Origin: Lycocorax pyrrhopterus obiensis
Taxonomy: Eukaryota; Chordata; Aves; Passeriformes; Paradisaeidae
Reading direction: 5' to 3'
NCBI GenBank assembly: GCA_014706295.1
Contig: JACSVZ010000002.1
Coordinates: forward strand, 17,406,494 to 17,470,493
Length of the DNA: 64,000 nt
Made by a program: the position numbers and the translations under genes. Shown here piece after piece: positions 23,307 to 34,000 of this stretch (position 1 is the first letter of the stretch; every line of letters starts with the position of its first letter). The notes under the pieces are model-generated. The model had not been told where the DNA came from, did not search any database, and worked only from the letters and a program-made list of their open reading frames with translations.

Positions 23307-24521
23307 GCATTTGCTCACTTCTATGGAAAGTTGAGCTTGCCAACAGTAAGTCTCTGTGTTTGCACCCAGTGCTGTGACGTGGTGGATATGTTGTAATTAC
23401 AAGGCACAGATCAGAGTAAAGATGGGCATATCATACTGTACAGGTTTTTTTCCTCAAACCTTGTAAAGTATAAGGGGATCATCCTGTGTAGATGCAATAT
23501 AAGCGTTTTTTGTAATAGTTATTAAAAAGGAAAAACAAACTGCAAAGAGTAATTATAATATCCAGTATTACTCTAAAGCTGTACTGCAATAGTAACGCAC
23601 TCTAGTGCATACAGAAGTATGTATATATTCCTTTCAGGGACAGAAAGAGATCTTCATATTAAACTTGCAGATGTAAAAAAGTTATATTCAGGAGCAAATA
23701 AACCCAAACCCGGTATATTCTAGTGACTTTATTTCTTGAATGTAAGAATCATTTCAAGCACTGTGTGTGTGAACTAAGGGAGTGAAAACCATGCCAAGCA
23801 CAGTGTCCTACCTGCCATGTCCTGCTCCACTACAGATTAACTTTGAGCTGCAGTCACTCGGTGTGCATTACACAAATAATGGGTCTAACATCTGGGCTGC
23901 TTTATGAATTTAGGCCATAGGTATTGATTAAAATCAACTTGAGTTAACTTGGTGCAAAATCTTGATGAGAATTCCTTTATTCAGCTACTCATTTCAACCC
24001 GTTCTGGTGTAACCCAGTTTTGCACTCCCCACATAAAGTACATGTACACAGAAGCCTGCAACCATTGAATACAACCCATTTCTTTGAAATAATTTTTTGT
24101 CCACTGCCAAAACTTTAACAGTAAAAACAGCTCAAATGGTCTACCCACCCAACTTTAGACATAAACGCCATGCCAAAAGGGTGGGGTTGCTGCAGCAGAG
24201 CTTACACCCATACCTCCAGTGACATTTTGTTTTGGCAATACAGCTCGACATGGACGTGGGCAGCTCCTACTTGTGTTTAGCCATGACCCACAATTTTAAC
24301 AACCAGTGCCGATGACAGGCGCTCTAGTGAAAAATGGGCCTTGTTACTTGGATAGACACGAGACCAGCCCCCAAACCAAGCTCCAGCAGCGGCTCCCTGA
24401 AGGACAGGAGCGCGGACGGGAGGAGGGAGGGAGCCGGACGGACCGCACCCACCCACCCGGCCAGCACGGCCCCGGGCTGCGAGCTGCCGCCTCCACTCGC
24501 TAGCGGCGGCGAGGCCCCTTT

Positions 24522-24580
24522 CCTGCCCTGCCCTGTCCTGTCCTGTCCCATCCTGCCTGGTCCCGTCCCGTCTCCCCTGT
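24522..24580. repeat. CCTGT/CCTGC pentamer low-complexity tract
   Basis: A run of imperfect five-base units (CCTGC, CCTGT, CCCGT) within the CpG island. It is pyrimidine-rich on the plus strand. It may be part of the promoter architecture or a neutral microsatellite. Confidence 0.65.
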
Positions 24581-24667
24581 CCCGGCTGGTTCCACCCCCG
24601 CCCCCCCGGCGCCCTCAGCGCGGCGCGCGCACGTACCGGCGGGGGCGGGGAACGCTGCCACAGGTAC

Positions 24668-24679
24668 CGCGCACGCGCA
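24668..24679. promoter_or_regulatory. NRF1-type site (CGCGCACGCGCA)
   Basis: It matches the palindromic NRF1 consensus YGCGCAYGCGCR at every position. A second, one-mismatch copy (TGCGCCTGCGCA) lies at 24730-24741. NRF1 commonly drives CpG-island promoters of nuclear genes for mitochondrial proteins, which would suit THNSL1. Confidence 0.6.
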
Positions 24680-24729
24680 GTCCAACGGCCCGGCGCGCCC
24701 GCGCCGCGCCGCGCGGTACCGGGAGCAGC

Positions 24730-24741
24730 TGCGCCTGCGCA
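24730..24741. promoter_or_regulatory. Second NRF1-like site, one mismatch
   Basis: TGCGCCTGCGCA differs from YGCGCAYGCGCR at one position. It is 62 bases from the perfect site at 24668, in the same CpG island. Confidence 0.4.
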
Positions 24742-24811
24742 GCCGTTCCGCGCCTGGCACTAGAACAGGCGGCGGCGGCCCCGCCCCTCATGGCGCCGTT
24801 CCCCGTGACGG

Positions 24812-24825
24812 GTTTCCCCGGTAAC
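24812..24825 (+). promoter_or_regulatory. ENKUR: RFX X-box candidate (GTTTCC-CC-GGTAAC)
   Basis: Both half-sites fit the X-box pattern GTHNYY-(2)-RRNAAC, with CC in place of the usual AT spacer. It lies 146 bases upstream of the ENKUR start codon. RFX factors, with FOXJ1, control motile-cilium genes, and ENKUR is one. The match and its position are seen; function is inferred. Confidence 0.6.
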
Positions 24826-24971
24826 TGACAACAGCCGCCGGCACCGCCCCGAGCCCCTCGGCGAGGCGGCGCTTCCCCGTATCCAAACCCCGCAGCGGAG
24901 CAGGCACCCCGCGCCCAGAGCCCCACAAACAGGTGGGGTCTTCCCCGTGCCCCGGGTCCCGCGGGCGGAGG

Positions 24972-25045
24972 ATGGCCACGCAGAGTGCCCAGAAGGGCGC
25001 CTCTGACCCCCCGCCCCCGCCGGAGCAGCCCGGCAAACCTGCCAG
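24972..25045 (+). CDS. ENKUR: ENKUR coding exon 1
   Basis: 74 bases encode residues 1-24 plus two bases of Arg25, ending CCAG|GTATGT. It contains DPPPPPEQPGKPA, matching the proline-rich region before RYIS in mammals. No upstream in-frame ATG occurs; the frame stays open upstream only because of GC content. Confidence 0.85.
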
Positions 25046-28000
25046 GTATGTGGGTGTGACGGAGCCACTTGCAGGCAGGGTGGCTTGTTCTGGCAAGGCA
25101 ATGCATTTAACGGGTAACAGGTATTAAAACCCCCCCAAACAAGCTAGTTTTTGCATAGTTATTCCTATGCAAAATCACTAACATCAGGAAGGACACTGAG
25201 GTGCTGAAGCGCGTCCCAGAGAAGGGCAACGAACCTGGTGAAGGGTCTGGAGCACGAGTCCAATGAAGAACAGCTGAGGGAGCTGGGGGTGTTTAGCCTG
25301 AAGGAGGCTCAGGGGTGACCGTATCACTCTCTACAACTGCCTGAAAGGAGGGTGCAGCCAGGTGGGGGCTGGCCTCTTTTCCCAGGCAGTTAGCGACAGG
25401 ACCAGAGGACATGGCCTCAGCTGCACCAGGGGAGGTTTCGGTTGGGCATTAGGAAGAAATTCTTCGCAGGAATGGCTGATTAGATACTGGAATGGGCTGC
25501 CCAGGGAGGTGGTGGAGTCCCCATCCCTGGAGGTGTCTAAGGAAATACTGTATGTGGCACTCAATGCCATGGTCTAGTTGACAAGATGGTGTTTTGTCCT
25601 AGCTTGGACTCAATAATTCAGAAGTCTTTTCCAACCTAATTGATTCTATGATCTGAGAGTTTACAGTCTGCTCCATGAGGTGATGATTCAGTTTGGTGTC
25701 TTAAGTGTCATCTTGTTCATTGATAATTGACACTCTTTCTGTGCACAGGAATTACGTGGCATCTTTATTTGCACTTAACTTCTCAGTGAGCAGCTGAAAA
25801 TTTGGGCTTTCTGATTTCCATACTTCCCATGTGTCAGATGTGTCCTCTGACATTGTTTCTTCTGCTTCCCTTTCTCACTTCTTACCTTAAAAATATTTTT
25901 AAAAAGTCTTTTGCCGAGAGTTATGCAGATGTGTTGGGTTTTTTTGAAGTCCCTATTTATATAAAAGAAGGCTGTTACACTTAGCATCTTCAGTGAAAGG
26001 GTAACGTAGGTCATAACTCAATAGCTTTAAGTAGATGTATCAGCGACACTCATTAGAACGAAGTTATCCTGTTTCAGATAAAAGGATTCAGACTTGTGAG
26101 ATTCCTAGTTCTGAGTCTTTTCCATGTAAAAGTAGATTTTTGAGATTTTGTTTCCACTGTGAATGGATATAGTTTTGGACAGAGATACTTTTGAAGACAG
26201 AGGAAGGTGAAAGGACAGTATGGCAAGGCACGCACACTAAACATGTGTCAGTGTCCTGACTTAATACCATTCAGAGATTTGGATACTCCATGACCATCAG
26301 GTTCAGTTTAGGCAAGGGATTCCTTGGCTTGGATATAATCTGACTAAATCCTCTTCTGATCTCATTGACTTCTGTTGTCACCACACTTGCTGCTTAGGTT
26401 CACAATGTGACAAATATTCAGCTGGTTAACAGGAGTGTTGAGCCTGGTTAATAGTGTGATCTGACCATTTTTAACTAATGTATACAAAATCTAGTTTGTT
26501 GTTTGGGATGTTTTTTGCCAAATGAAATCATACAAATTTCACTCTCTGCTGACTGGTACTGCTCGTGAAACTGCAGCAAACATCCTCATTTTACCGAACT
26601 TTGGTATCTGAAGATGACACCTAAGGAATAGGTGTCATCTTCTTCTGTCTTCTTACACATGTATCATCTTTTTTTCCCTTGCTAAATGATGAACAGATTC
26701 GATTCTGATGCTCCCCATAACCATGTTTTCTTCCTTGCAACCCTCTCTAACCCTATGATATTGGTGTGTGGCATTGAGCCACTTTCTTGGCCTGGAAAGT
26801 CACTGAAAAGATAACAGCTTCCCCATCTCTTTGTCCAAAGGAATGTCTGTAGCTGTCTACGAATTGTCTTTACCTCATGCCAGTATGTAAGAAACTCAGT
26901 GTCTTCTCATTCATTTTCTCATTCCAAGACAGTGAACCCCACTAGGTCAAACTTCTCATAAAGCCAGTGCCTTTCTGTCCTGTGTGCTTACAATGCCACT
27001 CCTAGAAAATGGTTTAAATTTAAAATTATTTATCAGTTTAGTGAGTTTGTGCAATGTCTATAGCTGTTTGCCATGAATTTAACAGAAAAAAAATAAATAA
27101 AACCTCATTCCTTGTAACTAGAAGTATTTCAGGAATTATATATAATCTTATGTACGCAATCCTCTTCTGATTTTGGAGACCAAACCTCCAAAAGACAAAA
27201 GAACACAATTTCAATGAAGTCCTCTGACATGTTCTAGTGTTATGATCAAGTACAAATACATGTATTGGAAATTTGCAGCTCATGGACAAGAGCTTTTATC
27301 AGTGTTGCTACTGTGATACACATTCAGTTGCCCAGCATTACATGGTTTCTTTTTTCCTATTTCAGTATCTCCATAGAATGGGTTGCACTGTATGTAATCT
27401 TTTTTGTTCTTCTGTTTTATCTTTACTTGAAAACATGGCATAGTTTTTTTATAAACATTTTTCTTTCTGTAAAAGAAATGCAGTTTCTCGTAAGCTTTTG
27501 TCTACTATAAATTAATATGACATGTTTCCTAAAGATGGACAGATTATAAAAGTACAGTGAGGGAGCCTTTGCTTCAGGAGCAGAGAGTTCTGCTTCCTCA
27601 GGCAAACATCTGTGACAGCTCAATCCTTCAGATAGAGGCAAGATGTTGCTAATCAGCTAATGATCAGCATTTGGCTTCTTTTGGAGATTTTGATTAAAGC
27701 AGAAGTTACCATGCCATATGCAGCATTAGACCAAAACAGCAGTGTGTGCATACAGCTTTTCATGTCTGAGCCCTTACTGATTTTTGCATCAGCTGTTTCA
27801 GTGCCAAACCCACCACTGATTACCATTGTTCAGGATTGTAGCTCGTATCTGTGTAATATAAGGAATCTGCAGTGTGCTGTGCTATTTCAGAGCAGTAACC
27901 CATCTCATATAATCTCTCAATAGAGTCTGTAACAGATGGTTCAACAGGAACTTTGAGACAGTGATGCAGTGGACAGTAATAAAAATTCTGTACAATTCTT

Positions 28001-31000
28001 GACTGCAGTTGACATCTTTTCTCAAGCATAAATCATAGAATATGCTGGGTTGGAAGGGACCCATCAGGATCACGGAGTCCAACTCCTGTCCCTGCACAGA
28101 ACACCGCAAGAATCACACCATGTATCATAAGGAATTCATGCAAGGAATACTCAAGTTTATTCCCAAAATTTAGGTTTTGTTGAATTTCAGAATGTCTGTG
28201 CTCAGTATTTATATTTGGTAGTCATTTCCCCAAGTGTGATAATCCTGACCTCAGAGACACAAGAACTGAAGGAAGAATCAAGCTAACTTCAGAACCAGAA
28301 AACTCATTTATCAGTGCACCACTAGGTTTAGCCTTAGCATGGAGGCTGTGTGAATGATGGCCTGTATTTGGGAGAGAGTACAAAACAAATCAGATTAGGT
28401 TTTTGCCATGAACTACTGCAAAAAAGTATATTCTTTGAAGAACTATTTTGAATATTTTTCTGACCCTTAACTTCTTTATGGCTATTTTTTAACCTCTAAG
28501 GTATATATCCAAATATAGAGAATTTGTGAAACATGAAGCAGTGAAAAATAAATCTCAGTGGAAAACTATGGGGCCAGCAAAAGTTGCAGTGCCATCTCCA
28601 AATGATTTTCTGCAGAAACATTCCAAGGAACCCAAGCTAGCACCAAGTAAGTGTAGACAGAAAATATATGCAATGTAATGTATTTTTTACAGTAGAAAGT
28701 TAAGTCTGTGTGTCCTACAGTACTAAGTTATGACCAGCTATCGGGTTGTAAAAACAAACCCCAGGAAAGTACTGGTTCGTGGGGTCAGTATCAGGAAACC
28801 AGCTGTTGTAGGAATGAGCTTTGTCACTTGTGACATTACACTTATTTTCTGCCAAAGAAGAACATGAACTCAGACAACCTGGATCAAATCATTACCTCTG
28901 GTAATAATAATGAATTTGAATTATGTCTAGTGGGAAATATGATGGGAAATAATAATTCTTAATCGCTCGCTATAAGTACTGAGTATAAGTACTCAGGAGA
29001 CTACTGAATTTCTGTTGGTGCCTTGGAGAAAAGATTACACTAAAATAGAGGAGTTTCTATATTCTCTGGAGAAAGGATTGTGAGAAGTTGTTTACCAGGA
29101 TTAGGGAGCAGCAGGAGCCGGGCTCTTCCCTATGGAGAGATGAGTCAGACATTGAGGGCATCCACAATGCACGCTGGGCAAAGACCTCACCAAGAGAGTG
29201 CAGTCCCACCACGTCAGGCTGGCCAGCAGAGTGGGGTGGTGAGGAAAGTGTGTCCTGTCAGTGTCCCAGTGACCATCAGGCCACAGGTTACAGGCCAGGT
29301 GCCTCCACTGATTCCACACAGCAGGAGCAGGACTAGGGGCAGACATAGCTGAGACCATCCAGGTATTGACAGGTGAAATGGGTTTCCTGAGCCCAAGGGG
29401 CCGGAGTGGATGCCCCAGGTGAGACTGGATGGGGCCATTATTGCCTAAGGGCTCTGACAACAAAGGCCTCTACTAAAAGTAGTTACAATTACATTTGAAA
29501 GAAGTCCTGTACTACTGCAGTTGAGGGGAAATGAGTGACAAATAAGGAAAACCCATCTGAAACAGCATAGTATTTCCTAGGTTATGAAACTTCTGTTAGG
29601 CCAAACAAACACACATCACAATTCATTGACAGGCAGTTCTTTCATTGTAGATACTGTTGGGTTCTACTTTTATGTAATTCTGTACATAGTTTTTCCCTTT
29701 TGAAAAGTGTAATAATATGAAATTGCAAATCTCTTTAAGTTTATTGCTGAGAATGTTTACATGCTCTGTTCACAGAAAAAAAAGAAGAGGATGGTAAAAA
29801 ATTGCTTCCATTGTCAGTGCCACAGAGGACATACCGCCCAGTTATTCGGATTAAAAAGAATTTTATAAATAAAAATGCAGTTGCTGTTATCAGGGGGGTG
29901 CCTAAAAAGCCTCGACCTTTTTGTGTTGATACAAGACAGGGAGATAAATATCCCCTTGAACCTTCAGGACTTGTTCCAAAATACATTAAAAAAAAGGTAA
30001 GTTTTGTTAAATTATATTGGAAATACTATTAGTAATGTCTATTTTAGGTTCACTATTGCATTCTCCTGTGAAATATTTATTATTCTTTTTGAGATGTTTA
30101 GATATCATAGCTGTTCATGTTAGACCTCTTGAATTCATCAAGAAGAAATCACTGGCACTAGATTTGTGCCTTGCCTTTACTCTGTTTTCATTTGCTTATG
30201 CTGTCAGCCAAAAAAACTTGCAGAGTGATTGTTCTAAAGCAATGGCATATGTCATGCGTTGAGAGCTCAGAGAGTGTCTAATGGGGAGACATAGAATTCT
30301 GTGATGAATGAAGGTTCACTGCTTAGGAAAGACAGGCAGAGAAGAAGAGAGGAGGATTGCCCTTTGAATGAAGGAGCTGTTCAAATGATGGAGCTCTTCT
30401 ATGGAATTGGCAACAGGCTGGTTGAGTCTGTGAGTCAGGATCAGAGAAAAGGCCAGTGGCTGTCAAAAATGTGTTTGTTACGGAGCACCCAGAAAGGTGA
30501 GGAACTGGATGAAAATCTCTTTAAACAACTTGAGGAAATCTTCAGATCATGATGCAGGTTCTTATGGAAGACTTCACTCTCCTTGATAGCTGCTGAAAGG
30601 ATAACACAATGGGATGAAAGCAATCCAAAAAGTTTCCTGAAGCATGTCAGCAACAGCTTTCTTCATGGATGGTGGATGAGCCAACCAGTGGTAATGCTCT
30701 TCTGGCTCTGCTACTTAAAAATGAGAAAGAATTGGTCAGGGGTGTGATCATCAGTTGTAGTCTGGGTGGCACAGACCATGTAGCAGTTCTAGATCCCCTC
30801 CGGCTTGGGGAGGCAGGTGGTAGTGTACTGACCCTGTACTTCAGGAGAGCAAACAGCAGCTTATTCAGGGTAACTGGTGAGTAGGACCCCATGTGAGACA
30901 GCTCTGGAAAGCAAAGAGCTTGGGAGAGATGACATGCTTTTAAGGACAACCTCCTCCAAGCACAAGAACAGTCCATTCCCTACCCAGGAAAATAAGATGT

Positions 31001-34000
31001 ATCAAGAGTCTGGCGTATCTAAACATGTAACCCATGACAGAGCATTATGCAAAAAAAGAGATGACATAAGACATAACTCATGACGGAGAAGATGCCAAAA
31101 AGAACCTGAAGCCCTTGCAGTACTTTTCCATGGCTAAACATGTATATAAGCAATGCTAGTCATGGTGCTACCTGACACTAAAAGATTTGTGAATAATTTT
31201 GCGTTTAGTAGAAAGAAGGTAGACTCTGATTATCTTCTGTCAGAGCTAGATGAGCTTCATTTTACAAAGGTTATGGCAAAATAGATGTGTTTCCCCAAGA
31301 ACATATGGGATATTCAGAAGTTATTTTTTTCCTCCCAGAAACACATCAGTATGGGATAGCTTATCCTTCTTAACTAGTCCATTTTTCATGTATGTATTCT
31401 TGTATGTTGCCATGTTCAGCAAAAATCAGGATACAGAAAGGCCTTTCAGAGAAATTCTCTAAGGAATGTTTCCAGTCATAGAATCTGACACCATATAAAT
31501 GTAAAATAGCTCACTGTCATAAACAGGTTTCAAATTCTTTGCTCAACCATCAGTTCTTATAAATAGACATTTTAATTTCTGGATTCTGATGTCTTCTAAG
31601 GTTGTAAAAAGAAATTGAGGGAATTGCCTATATATTTTTCTTAGGCTACAAAGATAATCGTGTTTGAAACTTTTAAGAACATGGTGGTTTAGGGTTTTAG
31701 TGCTCAGTAGCACAAATTGTCATTCCAAGCTATTTTTGCAAATGTAATATATTAGGGATGACAGATATCTCTTCGTTTCCTTCTTAAAACCATATATAAG
31801 GAACTTCTTCCTTCTCCTTGCAGAATTATGGTGTTACACCAAAATATGTGACACGGAGAAATGAAGAAATGAAGAGAGAGGAGGAAGAGTATGAGGCCAG
31901 CATTTTGGAGCAACTCAAGAAGAAAGCCATGAAAACTCTATCTGATGAAGAAAGGACAAATATTCTGAAGGTACATATTTTGATTTAGTGTAATTAATAA
32001 CATGTCCAAAAGACTAAATAAGGTAGTGTAAGTCTATATAAATAATAAAAGTATACTGTTTTGTTTTCTTAAGCGAGATGAGATGAGTGAGTTGGCTACT
32101 TTTTCACTAGATGGAGCTGTGGAACAGTTATAAACATCTGAAAGGAACTGATCTAGCTACAGTTTTAATCCAGTTTTCAATTCTGTTTGATTCTTGTCCA
32201 CCTTAATGACTTAGAATTTCAGTGAAACTTCAAAGAGCAGAAAATCACCAATATGGATCTAGTGACACTTATTAATGGAGAAATACAATTTTTTTCCTAA
32301 TGCAGAATATTGCTCCTTTTATTGGCAGTTTCTATCTTCACATTGTGACCTCACTGATTAAAGCATAATGTCATGCTTTAAAACGTGGTGAAAAAGAAAA
32401 CAGAATTAAATTGCAATATAGTCATAGAACTATGACTGAAAATTTTGTATTTTGTCAAGCTGTTCTGGGTACTGTCTTTCATACAGTTTTTATTGCACAA
32501 GACTTTCTAAAGAGAATTAATACCATAAAAGAAGTAGAACATAAAAGAGACATTTTTAAAGTATATCTGCCCTTGAGTGTAATTTTTCCTGACCACTTTT
32601 TAGACAAATTTCCTATGAATATGAAGCTTACATGACTGTGATATCTCTTTATCAGTCTGTCCCGTAATAACTTGCTCTTAGCATCCACCTGAAGCAAATT
32701 AATAGATAGTTGGACAGCTCTAAGATGCTGAATGCCCACCAAAAAAAAAAAATCTAAAGAGAAAACGGTGTCTAACTCACTTGCCTGAAAGACGAACTGG
32801 TTAATTGGCAAGGTCTGAAATGTCCAGCACAATGGTCTTTTGCAAATACAGCAAGCAGAAGAAGCTCCGAAGGCGTATGGGAGAGAGGTGAGGGTATTGC
32901 ATTGACAGCAGTATAAAGAATGTAACAGCATGCTGTTTTGAAGGGGATTGGAATATTTTTGTGGTGGGTAAGGCATGGAACAAGCTGATGGTCCAACAAG
33001 TTACTATGCAGCAAAAATATATGTGCAAAAAAGGCAGTTCAGCTGCTCACCATTCTGCGTTTAATGCACTGGAATATTTTTTTAATTTTTGAAGTTTTTA
33101 GGTTGTTTTTATTAATTCATTATTTCTTTTATTTTTTATCTTTTTTCAAAAACTTTTGCACTTTCATGGGCTTACTTACAGAGTTACATTGTCAGGAGGA
33201 ATTAGTGTCCCCAGGGTATGTGGCTTCTACTCAGTGCTCAGCTGTAGACATATGGGAATTCCTGTCCTTTAAAATAATTGACATTGCTATTGAACACATG
33301 TGCACTATCTGATTTGAAAGAATACGTGGCAATAGATGCCTGAGACCAAAATCAAGCCTCATGATCTTATGAAAATAAAGGGAAGTGATTTGTGCCAAGG
33401 TTTTTTGAACTCTCCATTATGCTTACTTTGGTTGGGATTTTATGAGAATAAAAGAGAATGTTGATAAATGCAGTACATATTTCTCACTGATCCCGCATGT
33501 ATTAGAATTCCATATACAGAGTTGGATACTCAGTTTGTGATCTAGCCTATAGAAATAGTGGTCAGCATATTACATTGCTGGAGGAGCTGTGTAGGAGATT
33601 TTTATAGAGTCATGATCTGCTTTTGATCTCTCCACTTTGTAGGGATAGAGCAAATTTGATGAGCGTATGCTCTAATGTTTTAAAATTCACTGTTTTCAAT
33701 TATTTCCGAACCAGTTTTTACTAATGTACACAAAGAAGAATTATTTAAAGAATCTACGAATGACTCTTATGTGAAAGTTTTTAAAAAGATGAGATTTATT
33801 TTTATGCCTATATATTTGTAAGCTGTACCTGATGCCTGGTAGACTATGAGCTTTATCGAAGTACTTCGCAGCTTTGGATAGCAAAGAAAAGTAGCATTAC
33901 AAGACAGTAGATAAATATCCTTGTTGCTCTAAGTTTCACATGTAGCAGTACGGTTTTTAAATTTATGTAGATATTGGTATATGAACATTGTTGGGATAAC

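Larger units (their letters stand above)
22481..24379 (-). other. THNSL1: Probable THNSL1 5'UTR intron
   Basis: Non-coding sequence between the THNSL1 acceptor and the shared CpG island. It contains a GA-rich run at 23063-23097 and a G-run at 23291-23306. I see no independent gene. Confidence 0.5.
24380..25080. promoter_or_regulatory. CpG island, bidirectional THNSL1/ENKUR promoter
   Basis: Very GC- and CpG-rich sequence, strongly contrasting with both flanks. It lies between the leftward THNSL1 gene and the rightward ENKUR gene, and ENKUR coding exon 1 sits in its right end. It contains no TATA box at an obvious position. It does contain GC boxes, an NRF1-type palindrome and an RFX-type X-box. 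The arrangement is a head-to-head promoter, common for ciliary and mitochondrial genes. Long open frames on both strands here are products of GC content. A minus-strand GTACGT at 24631-24636 could be the donor of the THNSL1 leader exon, but this is not certain. Confidence 0.85.
25046..28500 (+). other. ENKUR: ENKUR intron 1
   Basis: 3455 bases. It holds a CR1 copy in the same orientation just after exon 1, a perfect hairpin at 26610-26642 and a short antisense CR1 end at 28028. No internal exon is needed to complete the frame. Confidence 0.85.

Noticed and set aside
24500..25106. Several 80-160-codon minus-strand frames in the CpG island
   Set aside because: They are GC-composition artefacts antisense to ENKUR exon 1 and the promoter, overlap one another in different frames, and have no recognisable content.
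32479..32976. 165-codon minus-strand frame in ENKUR intron 4
   Set aside because: No domain, homology or splice signals are recognised. It is somewhat long for its AT content but isolated, so I treat it as chance.
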